From Qipengyuania nanhaisediminis (GTDB lineage: Bacteria; Pseudomonadota; Alphaproteobacteria; Sphingomonadales; Sphingomonadaceae): a DNA stretch of 64,000 nucleotides. Position 1 is the first letter of the stretch, and the number at the start of each line of letters is the position of its first letter. A program made the position numbers and the translations under genes. Of the stretch, positions 52,027 through 63,097 are shown in pieces. The notes under the pieces were generated by a model. That model searched no databases. It was not told where the DNA came from and was given only the letters and a program-made list of their open reading frames with translations. The stretch covers positions 765,461-829,460 of the forward strand of contig NZ_FOWZ01000001.1 of assembly GCF_900115585.1 (NCBI RefSeq). The letters run 5' to 3'.

Positions 52027-52743
52027 TCAGCGGTAATTGCGGCTCCACTCTTCCTGCCGGTACCACTGGGTAATCACGTATTTCTCGCCGGCCTCGACCG
52101 GCAGGGCGGCATGCCGTGTATTGCGATTTGGGCGGCCCTTGCGGGTCATGTTGTCCCAGGCGATCAGCAGGCCCGGTTCCGGCGTCACCAATAGGTCCAG
52201 TTCGGGAAATTCCGTCTCCCCGCCCGTTTCGACGCTGTTGAGATAGACCATCGCGGTCCAGCTGCGCTGCCCGCCGCGGCGCCGTTCGTTCTGCCAGTGC
52301 GGACGTTCTTCGCGGAAATAGTCGCGGTGATGCAAATATTGCTCGCCCACGTGATAGCGCTGGCCCTGGATAGTCTCCGCATGGGCGCGATCTATGCCGA
52401 GCGCCTCGTCGATCTTGCGTCCGAGCGTGATGGTCTCCGGCGCTTCATTGGAAAAGAAATGGGTCGAGCTCGTGCGCGCGCCCATGGTCTTGCGATCGGA
52501 AAAGAGTTTCGATGGCTGGATGCGGCTTTCGATCGTCGCGATCAGCTGCGCACATTCCTGCGCCGTCAGGAAGTCCGGGATCAGGTAGAGATCCGCCTTG
52601 TCGCCGCCTTTCGCGACCGCCCGCGGATCTTGCGAAAGGCGCGCGCGGACATGGTCGCCGATCGCTGCAAGGGTCGCTGGATCGGCCTTGGGGTCCGGTT
52701 GCTTGGTCCGGAAGAGCCGGGCGAGGCGGGTCAGCAGGGGCAC
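52027..52743 (-). CDS. 2OG-Fe(II) oxygenase, prolyl-4-hydroxylase-like
   Basis: The product has 238 residues from GTG 52743. The double-stranded beta-helix core has iron ligands His139 and Asp141 (YLHHRDYF) and His211 (NTRHAALPVEAGEKYV), with Lys221 placed to bind 2-oxoglutarate. SWTAMVYLNSVETGGETEFPEL is typical of the P4H alpha-subunit-like family. Bacterial members hydroxylate prolyl residues in proteins such as EF-Tu. No signal peptide is seen, so it should be cytoplasmic. It follows acnA by 41 bp and converges on the 27-proline surface protein gene, a suggestive but unproved pairing. Confidence 0.9.
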   Translation of the reverse strand: MPLLTRLARLFRTKQPDPKADPATLAAIGDHVRARLSQDPRAVAKGGDKADLYLIPDFLTAQECAQLIATIESRIQPSKLFSDRKTMGARTSSTHFFSNEAPETITLGRKIDEALGIDRAHAETIQGQRYHVGEQYLHHRDYFREERPHWQNERRRGGQRSWTAMVYLNSVETGGETEFPELDLLVTPEPGLLIAWDNMTRKGRPNRNTRHAALPVEAGEKYVITQWYRQEEWSRNYR

Positions 52744-52784
52744 GGAGCGAGCAATCTCCTATCCGTGCCCCTGCGTAAACCGGC

Positions 52785-55460
<2,676 letters not shown>

Positions 55461-55688
55461 GCGGGCATTCTTCCTTGTGTTAGAAATGGGCCTTTCCCGA
55501 CCAATGGACGGACGGGCACAATGTGCCGCGCACCTGCGCCGAACACCGCAAAAAATCAAGGCCCAGAGCCTCGTCAAAACTTCTGATCGGGAACAAAAAC
55601 GGCGCTTCAGGGCTTATTAAGGCAAAATTAGGGCAAAGTCGCTGCTCGGCAGCAAGGCAGGAGCGCGCAGCCCGATATGGAGTTTGAA

Positions 55689-55856
55689 ATGAAAACCCTC
55701 GATCAGGCGCCGAGCGCTTCCCGCCGCACAGTCAAGCTGGCCGTCATGGCCGCAGCTCTTGGCGTCGCCGGCTGTTTCACTGCCGCTTTCACTTTCGCAG
55801 GCACCGAAGCCCAGGCTGGCGAACAGGCCGACGCCCCGATCGTCGCTACCCGCTAA
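55689..55856 (+). CDS. 55-residue small exported or membrane protein, unknown
   Basis: A short frame starts at ATG 55689 and stops at 55854-55856. Its basic start (SASRRTVK) is followed by a hydrophobic segment LAVMAAALGVAGCFTAAFTFAG and a polar, acidic end (EQADAPIVATR). It could be a cleaved signal peptide (after AQA) releasing a short tail, or a single-helix membrane peptide. GGAG lies 6 bases before the ATG. It overlaps the convergent EamA-family gene by 4 bp. No homologue is known to me; coding status is moderate. Confidence 0.5.
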   Translation: MKTLDQAPSASRRTVKLAVMAAALGVAGCFTAAFTFAGTEAQAGEQADAPIVATR

Positions 55857-56743
55857 AGCGCTGCCTGCGTGGGCTGCTTGGGCTTGCGCCGCGCAGCGAT
55901 CAGGCAGGCCCCCACAATAATGGCCGTGCCCAACAGGGTCGTCGCAGTAACTTCCTCCTGAAAAAAGAGCCAGCCGAAGAGCGAGGCCCACAGGAAGCCC
56001 GAATATTCCAGCGGTACGAGCGTCTGCGCCTCTTCGCGGGCATAGGCCCATGCGATGCCCATCGCCCCCGCCACCGTCAGGAGCGCGGCCATCGCCAGGT
56101 CGAACCATATGTCTGCAGCGGGCAGATTGAAGGCGAAGGGCATTGCCAGTCCCAACAGGACGACCGACACTCCCGAGTGGAAAACCGCTATTTCGGCGGG
56201 GCCGGCCATTTGCGATTGCCGCCGGATCAGGATGAAATTGTAGGCATAGAGCAGCGCGGACACGAGGATTGCCGCAAGCCCCAGCGCCGCATCGCTATCG
56301 AAATCGTTGCGGCCCACCTTGCCTCCGACGATCACCAGCGTACCTGCAAACCCAACGATCGAGGCAACGATGGCCGACTTGCGGATCACCTCGCCGAGGA
56401 GAAGGCGGGCAAGATAAAGCGCGATGAGGGGCGCGATGAAGCTGATGGCAATGGCCTCTGCAATCGGCAGCTTGGTCAGCGAATAAAAGAACGTCAGCGC
56501 CATGAAGGTCGAGATGACGCCGCGGCGGATATGCAGGCGCATGACCTCCGGCCGTGGCCGCTTTCCGCCCCGGCCGAGCCACAGCGGCAACGCAATGGCG
56601 GTGGCGAGGGTCGAGCGCAGCCATGCCGCCGTAAGCGCGCCCAGTGCCAGTGCCGCGCTCTTCATGAAGGCATCCATCAGGGACAGGCTGGCCACGGCAA
56701 GCATGGCCGCAAGGATGGGCAGGAAGGCATGGTGGCGGGTCAT
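55853..56743 (-). CDS. EamA/DMT-family transporter
   Basis: The product has 296 residues with ten predicted transmembrane helices in two EamA repeats. ALGALTAAWLRSTLATAIALPLWLG, GVISTFMALTFFYSLTKLPIAEAIAISFIAPLIALYLARLLLGEVI in the first half, and the second half ends with ARREEAQT-type AYAREEAQTLVPLEYSGFLWASLFGWLFFQEEVT, resemble S-adenosylmethionine or metabolite exporters of the DMT superfamily. The substrate cannot be told. The start is uncertain; ATG 56743 fits, while ATGs at 56755, 56779 and 56782 are alternatives. Confidence 0.88.
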   Translation of the reverse strand: MTRHHAFLPILAAMLAVASLSLMDAFMKSAALALGALTAAWLRSTLATAIALPLWLGRGGKRPRPEVMRLHIRRGVISTFMALTFFYSLTKLPIAEAIAISFIAPLIALYLARLLLGEVIRKSAIVASIVGFAGTLVIVGGKVGRNDFDSDAALGLAAILVSALLYAYNFILIRRQSQMAGPAEIAVFHSGVSVVLLGLAMPFAFNLPAADIWFDLAMAALLTVAGAMGIAWAYAREEAQTLVPLEYSGFLWASLFGWLFFQEEVTATTLLGTAIIVGACLIAARRKPKQPTQAAL

Positions 56744-56884
56744 CGCGCCACGCATATGCGTCCGCGGCCTGCACGTCATCATGGTTCAGCATAAGGCAAG
56801 CAGATGGCGTGGATAAGGATGCAAACATTTGCTAGAAACACGGCGGATGCAGCGCGTGACTGCAATCGCCAAATGGTGGGCTGA

Positions 56885-58291
56885 ATGACACTTCGTAATC
56901 TTCTTCTGACTGGCGCGAGTAGTGCGCTTCTTCTTGCCGGCACTGCACAGGCGCAGAACAGTGCTCCGGAAAGCCTGCTGCCTGCCGAACGCGCGCAACC
57001 GGCCCCGCAGGACGCGCCCGCTAATGCGCAAAGCGTCGAGGAAGCATTCGGCGACATCCGCATGCAGAGCGGTGAAGTCGTGCAGGAAGTGCCCTCGCTC
57101 GAAGGCGAATGGACGCTGGAACAGGTCGAAACCCTGCTCGCCTATATTCCCAATGTCGCGGCCGAAGGCCTCAATCCTGCCGATTATCGCGCCGGTGAAC
57201 TGAGCGCGCTGCTCACGGCGAACGGTCCCGGTGCCGAAGTGAATGCGCTGGCCAGCGAAATCTTCGTCTGGCTGGTCGAAGACCTGCGGGACGGCCGCAC
57301 GCCGATGGAATCGCGCCGCCAGTGGTTCGTCGTCGATCCCGACGCCGACCGCATGCCGACGTGGAAGCTCTTGGAAGACGCGCTTGCGAGCGGCGACATC
57401 GCCGGCACTCTCGACGGCCTCAACCCCGTGCATCCCGACTACGCACGCCTGCGCGAAGAACTGGCCTCGGAAACCGATGCCGCGCGCATCAAACTGATCC
57501 GGGCGAACATGGATCGCTGGCGCTGGCTGCCGCAGGACCTCGGCAAGCAGTATCTCGTCACCAACGTGCCCGAGTTCATGCTCCGCCTGACGGTCAATGG
57601 ACGCATCATCAAGAGCTATCGCACCGTGGTCGGCAAGCCCGGCCGCACGGCGACGCCGCAGCTGGCTGAAATGGTCGAGGCGGTGATCTACAACCCGACC
57701 TGGACCGTGCCGCAGTCGATCGTGAAGGGCGAAGGCCTTGGCGCGAAGGTTCTGAACAATCCCCGCTGGGCCCGCAGCGCAGGCTACAAGGCAACCAAGG
57801 GCGCGAACGGCTGGGTGACCGTGGTGCAGCAGCCGGGGCCGCAGAACGCGCTCGGCCTGATGAAGCTCGACATGCCGAACGAGCATGCGATCTTCCTCCA
57901 TGACACGCCGAGCCGACACCTCTTCGCGAACGAGAACCGCGCGCTCAGCCACGGCTGCATCCGCGTGCAGGGCGCGCGCGAGCTGGCCATGACCATGTCG
58001 CTGCTGGGCAATGCGAGTTCGAAGGACGAATTTCCCGCGATCATCGAGGAAGTGTCTCAAATCACCGGCAGCGGGGAATACACGCGCTACGCCATGAAGA
58101 AGCAGTGGCCGGTCTACATCACCTATTTCACGATGGCGACGGACGTCGACGGCAACCTGAAGACCTTCAAGGACCTCTACGACCGTGACGCCCCCGTTCT
58201 GGCCGCGCTTGACGCGCCGCGCCAGTCGGATCGTGCGCGCGAGACGAGCGAAGAAGCCGTCGAGATCATCGACGACATGCAGATCAGCTAA
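56885..58291 (+). CDS. L,D-transpeptidase, YcbB-like
   Basis: The product has 468 residues. A signal peptide (ending TAQAQ) is followed by a Pro/Ala-rich stretch and a scaffold region around LIRANMDRWRWLPQDLGKQYLVTNVPEFMLRL. The YkuD catalytic domain begins near VNGRIIKSYRTVVGKPGRTATPQL and holds the active site SHGCIRVQGARELA with Cys358 and His356. Such enzymes make 3-3 peptidoglycan cross-links or attach proteins to the wall. The gene is convergent with the YkuD_2-type gene by 6 bp. Confidence 0.93.
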   Translation: MTLRNLLLTGASSALLLAGTAQAQNSAPESLLPAERAQPAPQDAPANAQSVEEAFGDIRMQSGEVVQEVPSLEGEWTLEQVETLLAYIPNVAAEGLNPADYRAGELSALLTANGPGAEVNALASEIFVWLVEDLRDGRTPMESRRQWFVVDPDADRMPTWKLLEDALASGDIAGTLDGLNPVHPDYARLREELASETDAARIKLIRANMDRWRWLPQDLGKQYLVTNVPEFMLRLTVNGRIIKSYRTVVGKPGRTATPQLAEMVEAVIYNPTWTVPQSIVKGEGLGAKVLNNPRWARSAGYKATKGANGWVTVVQQPGPQNALGLMKLDMPNEHAIFLHDTPSRHLFANENRALSHGCIRVQGARELAMTMSLLGNASSKDEFPAIIEEVSQITGSGEYTRYAMKKQWPVYITYFTMATDVDGNLKTFKDLYDRDAPVLAALDAPRQSDRARETSEEAVEIIDDMQIS

Positions 58292-58297
58292 ACCGGA

Positions 58298-59005
58298 TCA
58301 GAACAGGCCGGGGTTGGCGCGTTCGAAAGTGCCGCCGCCCGGCCTGCGGATCAGGTCGGTCTGCGCAATCGGCGGAGTGCGGCGGCTGCCGTCGGCCTGG
58401 ATGCCGAGACTTTCGGCGTAGAGCAGGCGCCCGCCGCTCAGGCTCAGCAGGACTTTGGCAAACTGGTCGGGCCCAAGGGCGAAGCAGCCGTTGGAGCGGC
58501 CGAGCCTGCCCCACCGGGCGATGTGTTCCGGGCGCGCATATTCGGCCGGATGCATGACGATGGCACGCGGCAGGGCGTTGGAGTTGGTCGGGTCGAGGCC
58601 GTCGAGCCTGATCGAGGTGCCGTAGCGCCCGCGATACCAGCTGCGCGTCATGTAGGCGCCGCGACTGGTCGCCTCGCTTCCCTCGATATTCGAATACCGC
58701 TTGAGCCAGCCGTCGTGCTCGCTGTCGGACCCGGTGCCGTGCGTCACGAAAAAGCTTTCGACGCGTTCGTTTTCGAGATCGACGAAATGGAAGCGCTGGT
58801 TGGCGGAATGGAGACCGAAATCGGCAATGCCGACGATGTCCTTCTTCCAGATGCCTGCGCCGACACGGTCGAGCTGGTCGCGCGCGATGGCGATAAGCTG
58901 GCGGTCGCGCGAGGCGGTCGGATTGACCTGGGCAAACACGCGTGCCGGCAGCGCCGCTGCGGCGCCTGCGGCAAGAGTGCCCTTGAGAAGATCGCGACGT
59001 TTCAT
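58298..59005 (-). CDS. YkuD_2-type murein L,D-transpeptidase-family protein
   Basis: The product has 235 residues. It starts with a twin-arginine-like leader (RRDLLKG, hydrophobic run, ARVFAQ). The catalytic-like domain shows FVDLENERVESFFVTHGTGSD, RGAYMTRSWYRGRYG, IVMHPAEYA and WGRLGRSNGCFALGPDQFAKV, with candidate His152 and Cys174. YkuD_2 proteins resemble L,D-transpeptidases but have little studied activity. The ATG overlaps the HDAC-family stop by 4 bp (ATGA), so it is the last gene of the ispG run. Confidence 0.88.
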   Translation of the reverse strand: MKRRDLLKGTLAAGAAAALPARVFAQVNPTASRDRQLIAIARDQLDRVGAGIWKKDIVGIADFGLHSANQRFHFVDLENERVESFFVTHGTGSDSEHDGWLKRYSNIEGSEATSRGAYMTRSWYRGRYGTSIRLDGLDPTNSNALPRAIVMHPAEYARPEHIARWGRLGRSNGCFALGPDQFAKVLLSLSGGRLLYAESLGIQADGSRRTPPIAQTDLIRRPGGGTFERANPGLF

Positions 59006-59922
59006 CCTGCTCCATCCATATCACAGCCGAGGCTTACGGGAAATGAACGTTCGAAGCGTGCATTGGTGTCGGCGCAGGTGATCATCGAGCGGGCGTGGCG
59101 CTGCCCCACCTCGCGCGGATCCTTGCCATATCCGCCGCCCAGCGCGCTGGCGACCGGCAGACCGCGCCGCCGTGCCTGCTCGACCACGAAGCGGTCGCGC
59201 CTTTCGATACCTGTGTCGGTAAGCGCCAGCCGACCGAGCCGGTCGTCGTCATGCACGTCCACCCCAGCCTGGTAGAGCACCATGTCGGGAGCGAAGCTCT
59301 CGAAGACGCGCGGCAAATGCCTGTCGAGCGCTTCGAGGAAGCCGTCGTCGTCGATCCCGTCGGCCAGTGGCACGTCGAGGCTTGAGCGGGCCTTGCGCAC
59401 CGGGAAATTCTTTTCCGCATGGACCGAGAGGGTGAAGACGTCGTCGCGCAGGGCGGTGAGGCTGGCGGTCCCGTCACCCTGGTGGACGTCGAGGTCGATG
59501 ACCAGCACCCGCTGAGCATCGCCTTCCGCGATCAACCGGTTCGCGGCCACGGCAAGGTCGTTGAACACGCAATAGCCCGCCCCGGTCTCGTAGAGCGCGT
59601 GATGACTCCCGGCAGCGGAATTGGCCGCATATCCGTGCTTTTTCGCCAGTTGGGCGGCGAGCCATGTGCCGCCATTAGTGTGCTGCACGCGCTGGGAAAT
59701 ATGCGGCGTGACGGGAAAGCCGATGCGGCGTTCCTTCACCTGCGGCACGCTGGCGGTGAAGACTTCCTCGACGTAATCGGGACAGTGGATCGCCTCCAGC
59801 CAGCGGCGCGGCATGGGCGGCGGCGCGTGTTCGACCAGCGGATAGCCGCTTTGGCGCAGCGCCTCCATCACCGCCATGTACTTGTCGAAGCGGAAGGTCC
59901 CGCGCGTGGGCGCGGGGGCCAT
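59002..59922 (-). CDS. Histone-deacetylase-family amidohydrolase
   Basis: The product has 306 residues from ATG 59922. The catalytic zinc fold is complete: AAGSHHALYETGAGYCVFNDLAVAA, RVLVIDLDVHQGDGTASL with the metal-binding Asp and His, YQAGVDVHDDDRLG and the closing ALGGGYG. Bacterial members deacetylate acetylpolyamines or other small amides. The family N-terminus continues in frame upstream as LHVVHHVDY before this ATG, but the only codons there are ATT (59952) or ATC (59958), so the true start may be non-canonical. The gene lies directly after the monooxygenase stop and overlaps the YkuD_2-type gene. Confidence 0.9.
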   Translation of the reverse strand: MAPAPTRGTFRFDKYMAVMEALRQSGYPLVEHAPPPMPRRWLEAIHCPDYVEEVFTASVPQVKERRIGFPVTPHISQRVQHTNGGTWLAAQLAKKHGYAANSAAGSHHALYETGAGYCVFNDLAVAANRLIAEGDAQRVLVIDLDVHQGDGTASLTALRDDVFTLSVHAEKNFPVRKARSSLDVPLADGIDDDGFLEALDRHLPRVFESFAPDMVLYQAGVDVHDDDRLGRLALTDTGIERRDRFVVEQARRRGLPVASALGGGYGKDPREVGQRHARSMITCADTNARFERSFPVSLGCDMDGAG

Positions 59923-59958
59923 GTAGTCTACGTGGTGAACGACGTGGAGAATGGCGAT

Positions 59959-61377
59959 CTACCCGCGCTTCGCCTCGGCCTGCGCCACGAGCTTTTGCAG
60001 ATTGGGGACGGCGGCCATTGTCGCGGCAGGCATTTCGGCGGCGACTGCGAGGCGGTGAGGCGCATTTTCCTTCAGCCAGCGCACGGTCGGCGCGCCAGGA
60101 TCGAGCCGCGATTGCGACAGGAAGGCGGAGACCTTCGGGTTGCTCGCCCAGAGGAAGCGATTCATGCCCGTGCCGAGCAGGGTTCCGGCATAGCCGTCGA
60201 TATCGTCGACGAAGCTGACCGGCTTGCAGAGCGCGTTCTTCTCCTCGTCGGTTTCGAAGTTGGCCTCGATGAAAGCCGAAACCGCGGCATTGAGCGTCAC
60301 CAGCGGGACATGGAGCAGCTGGAGCGTGATCTTGCCTTCCTCCCATTGCGGGTGGACCGGCTTGGGGCTGACGGCAGATGCCGTGCAGTCGATGAAGAGC
60401 GTATTTTCCGGAACCTGCTCCTCGCCCCCGGCGAGGACCATCTTGCCGGGTTCGATCTGCTGGACCCGGCCCTTGCGCACCACGTTCCCGATCTTGCGCA
60501 GCCGCTCGACCTCGCCTTCGGAGATCGTGGCGTAATGGAACATTTCCGGCTCGACATCGGTATCGATGCGCAGCATGGCCCCGTCCCGTTCCAGCTGGTG
60601 GAAGAGCGCGGGCACATCCTCCGCTGTCGCAGCCGCTTTCATCAGCTTGATCTGGCCGCCCACCGTGCTTTCGAAGAACTGTTCGCCGGGCTGCGTGATA
60701 GTCCGGTTGATCAGCCAGCTTTCGCGTGGTTTCACCCAGGTGATACGATCTGGTGCGATGCCCGCTTCGAGGAGCCAGACGCCGGCATCCATCGCGGTTT
60801 TTCCCGCACCCAGGATGACGAAATGCTCAGGGATGCTTTCAGGGTCGCGCCATAGGTCGGGCAGTTTGCCGGGCACTTCGACCCGCACGCCATCGCTCAC
60901 CTCGAACTTGCGTTTGTGCGTGGTGGGCACCGAGGTGGCGAAATAGGTGGTGTCGACCAGCTTGCGCTTGACCGTCACGCCGCTCTCTTCCCCCGAAAGC
61001 ACATTCCGGAAGCGATGATCGCCAATGTATTCGCAATTAGGATAATAGCGCACGCGCCCGGTCGGTAGCAGGTGATCGCGCATGACCGACTGGAAATAAG
61101 CTACGACTTCCGGACCGCTCGCCTGTTCGAAAAAGCCCTTGTTGGGCCCGCTTTCGTCGATCCGGTCAGTGCCCAGCGGCACCCCTTCGACCCCGTAGAG
61201 CGCACTCGGCTGGTGCAGGGCGACGAAGGAATAGGCGTCGTTCCAGTGACCGCCGGGCGATGAATGCTTGTCGACCATGACGACATCGCAATCGGGGTCC
61301 TGCGCCAGCAGCGTGTCGGCGAAGGACAGTGCGGTCGCACCCGCGCCAATGACCAGATAGTCGGTTTCAAGGGTCAT
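59959..61377 (-). CDS. FAD/NAD(P)-binding flavoprotein, monooxygenase-like
   Basis: The product has 472 residues. The dinucleotide-binding motif DYLVIGAGATALSFADTLL opens the protein, followed by VVMVDKHSSPGGHWNDAYSFVALHQPSALYGV, and a second Rossmann motif FVILGAGKTAMDAGVWLLEAG. The layout is that of NAD(P)-binding FAD-dependent monooxygenases. Substrate unknown. The ATG at 61377 has AAAGGA 8 bases upstream. It lies 22 bp after the thioredoxin-like gene and ends just before the HDAC-family gene. Confidence 0.88.
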   Translation of the reverse strand: MTLETDYLVIGAGATALSFADTLLAQDPDCDVVMVDKHSSPGGHWNDAYSFVALHQPSALYGVEGVPLGTDRIDESGPNKGFFEQASGPEVVAYFQSVMRDHLLPTGRVRYYPNCEYIGDHRFRNVLSGEESGVTVKRKLVDTTYFATSVPTTHKRKFEVSDGVRVEVPGKLPDLWRDPESIPEHFVILGAGKTAMDAGVWLLEAGIAPDRITWVKPRESWLINRTITQPGEQFFESTVGGQIKLMKAAATAEDVPALFHQLERDGAMLRIDTDVEPEMFHYATISEGEVERLRKIGNVVRKGRVQQIEPGKMVLAGGEEQVPENTLFIDCTASAVSPKPVHPQWEEGKITLQLLHVPLVTLNAAVSAFIEANFETDEEKNALCKPVSFVDDIDGYAGTLLGTGMNRFLWASNPKVSAFLSQSRLDPGAPTVRWLKENAPHRLAVAAEMPAATMAAVPNLQKLVAQAEAKRG

Positions 61378-61399
61378 CGGCGTATTCCTTTGCAATTCG

Positions 61400-61891
61400 T
61401 CAGCGGGCGAGGCGGGCGAGCTCGTCGTAGATTCCGTCTTCGCTCCGGCTGGCGGCATTGCGCCAGCCCGTCGCCGTCTCGGCATTTACGAGGGCGCCAG
61501 ACCCGTCGATCACCAGCAAATTGGGCGTGCCGGGCAATTCATCAAGACCGAAGCGCTGCGCGATATCGAGATTGTGGCCATCGCCCGTCTGCGGCATCCC
61601 GACGTTGACGAAAACGAGTTCGTATTCCTTCGCGATCAGGTCCTGGAAGCGCGGCTTCTCCAGCCATCCGGCCAGGGCGCGGCTGTCGTGGCACCAGTTC
61701 GCGCCCATCACCAGGAGGACGTGTGTGTCGTTTGCCGCAGCGCTGGCAAGCGCCGCATCGACTTGTGCCGAAGGGTCCAGCGTTACAGCGAAGGACCGCG
61801 CTTCGGGATGATCCAGTGTCGTTTCAGCCGAAGCGGTCGCGCAAGCCGACAGGGCAAGCAGCGCCATGACGGCAAGGCCGGTGCGGATCAC
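61400..61891 (-). CDS. Thioredoxin-fold lipoprotein with a WCHDS motif
   Basis: The product has 163 residues from GTG 61891, overlapping the ispG stop by 4 bp. A lipobox LSAC (Cys17) indicates outer- or inner-membrane anchoring. The thioredoxin fold carries [26 protein letters not shown], with only one cysteine (Cys67) and Ser70 in place of the second, then [43 protein letters not shown] with the cis-Pro loop (PGTP). It may be a mono-thiol reductase or isomerase, or a binding protein. Its redox partner is not visible. Confidence 0.88.
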   Translation of the reverse strand: MIRTGLAVMALLALSACATASAETTLDHPEARSFAVTLDPSAQVDAALASAAANDTHVLLVMGANWCHDSRALAGWLEKPRFQDLIAKEYELVFVNVGMPQTGDGHNLDIAQRFGLDELPGTPNLLVIDGSGALVNAETATGWRNAASRSEDGIYDELARLAR

Positions 61892-63027
61892 TCGGCAGCG
61901 ACCTTGTGCGGGTCGAAGGCTTCGGCTTCGCCGGCCTCAATCTTCGCGGCCTTCTCCTCGACGAGGCGGACGATGTGGTCGAGCATGTCTTCGCTCTCGA
62001 TATGGTGGTCCTTCACGCCCGAGAGGTAGACCATATGCTTGCTCGAACCGCCGCCCGTCAGGCCGATGTCGGTTTCGCGTGCTTCGCCGGGGCCGTTGAC
62101 CACGCAGCCGAGGACCGAAAGGCTCATCGGCGTCTTGATGTGTTCGAGACGCTTCTCGAGCGTTTCGACGGTGCGGATTACATCGAAGCCCTGGCGCGAA
62201 CAGCTGGGGCAGGAGACCACGCGGACGCCGCGAGTGCGCAGGCCCAATGCCTTGAGCATTTCGAAGCCGACTTTCACTTCCTGCTCCGGCTCTGCGGACA
62301 GGGACACGCGGATGGTGTCGCCGATGCCGGCCCACAGCAGACTGCCGATACCGATGGAGCTCTTGACCGTACCGCCGATCAGCCCGCCTGCCTCGGTAAT
62401 GCCGAGGTGGAGCGGGCAATCCACGGCCTCTGCCAGTCCATGATAGGCTGCGACCGCAAGGAACACGTCGCTGGCCTTCACCGCGACCTTGTATTCGTGG
62501 AAATCGTGGTCCTGCAGCAGCTTGATATGATCGAGCGCGCTTTCGATCAGCGCTTCGGGGCAAGGCTCGCCGTATTTCTCCAGCAGGTCCTTTTCGAGCG
62601 ACCCTGCGTTCACGCCAATGCGGATGGCGCAGCCATTGGCCTTTGCCGCACGCACGACTTCGGCGACGCGCTCGGAAGAGCCGATATTGCCCGGATTGAT
62701 GCGCAGGCAGGCCGCGCCCTTGTCGGCAGCTTCGAGTGCACGCTTGTAGTGGAAGTGGATGTCCGCGACGATCGGCACGTTTGCCGCGCGCGTGATCTTG
62801 TCGAAATTCGCGGTCGATTCCTCGGTCGGGCAGGACACGCGGATGATGTCCGCGCCCACGTCCTCGCAGCGGCGGATCTGGTCGATCGTCGCGGCCACAT
62901 CCTCTGTCGGGGTGTTGGTCATGGTCTGGACCGTAATCGGGGCATCGCCGCCGACGGCGACGTTACCGACCATGATCTGGCGGGACTTGCGGCGCTCGAT
63001 ATCGCGCCAGGGGCGTACGGAAGACAT
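61888..63027 (-). CDS. ispG: 4-hydroxy-3-methylbut-2-enyl-diphosphate synthase (GcpE)
   Basis: The product has 379 residues. [47 protein letters not shown] is the family N-terminus. The cluster cysteines lie in [10 protein letters not shown] and [20 protein letters not shown]. It reduces MEcPP to HMBPP in the MEP isoprenoid pathway with a 4Fe-4S cluster. The ATG at 63027 matches the family start; in-frame codons further upstream run into the CorA-like gene's opposite strand. It heads a five-gene minus-strand run that ends with the YkuD_2-type gene. Confidence 0.97.
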   Translation of the reverse strand: MSSVRPWRDIERRKSRQIMVGNVAVGGDAPITVQTMTNTPTEDVAATIDQIRRCEDVGADIIRVSCPTEESTANFDKITRAANVPIVADIHFHYKRALEAADKGAACLRINPGNIGSSERVAEVVRAAKANGCAIRIGVNAGSLEKDLLEKYGEPCPEALIESALDHIKLLQDHDFHEYKVAVKASDVFLAVAAYHGLAEAVDCPLHLGITEAGGLIGGTVKSSIGIGSLLWAGIGDTIRVSLSAEPEQEVKVGFEMLKALGLRTRGVRVVSCPSCSRQGFDVIRTVETLEKRLEHIKTPMSLSVLGCVVNGPGEARETDIGLTGGGSSKHMVYLSGVKDHHIESEDMLDHIVRLVEEKAAKIEAGEAEAFDPHKVAAE

Positions 63028-63097
63028 GGAGGGCGATATAGAGACGCTTCGATGAAGGGGCAATGACAGGCAGCATGACTTACGGCATGAGAGCCAC

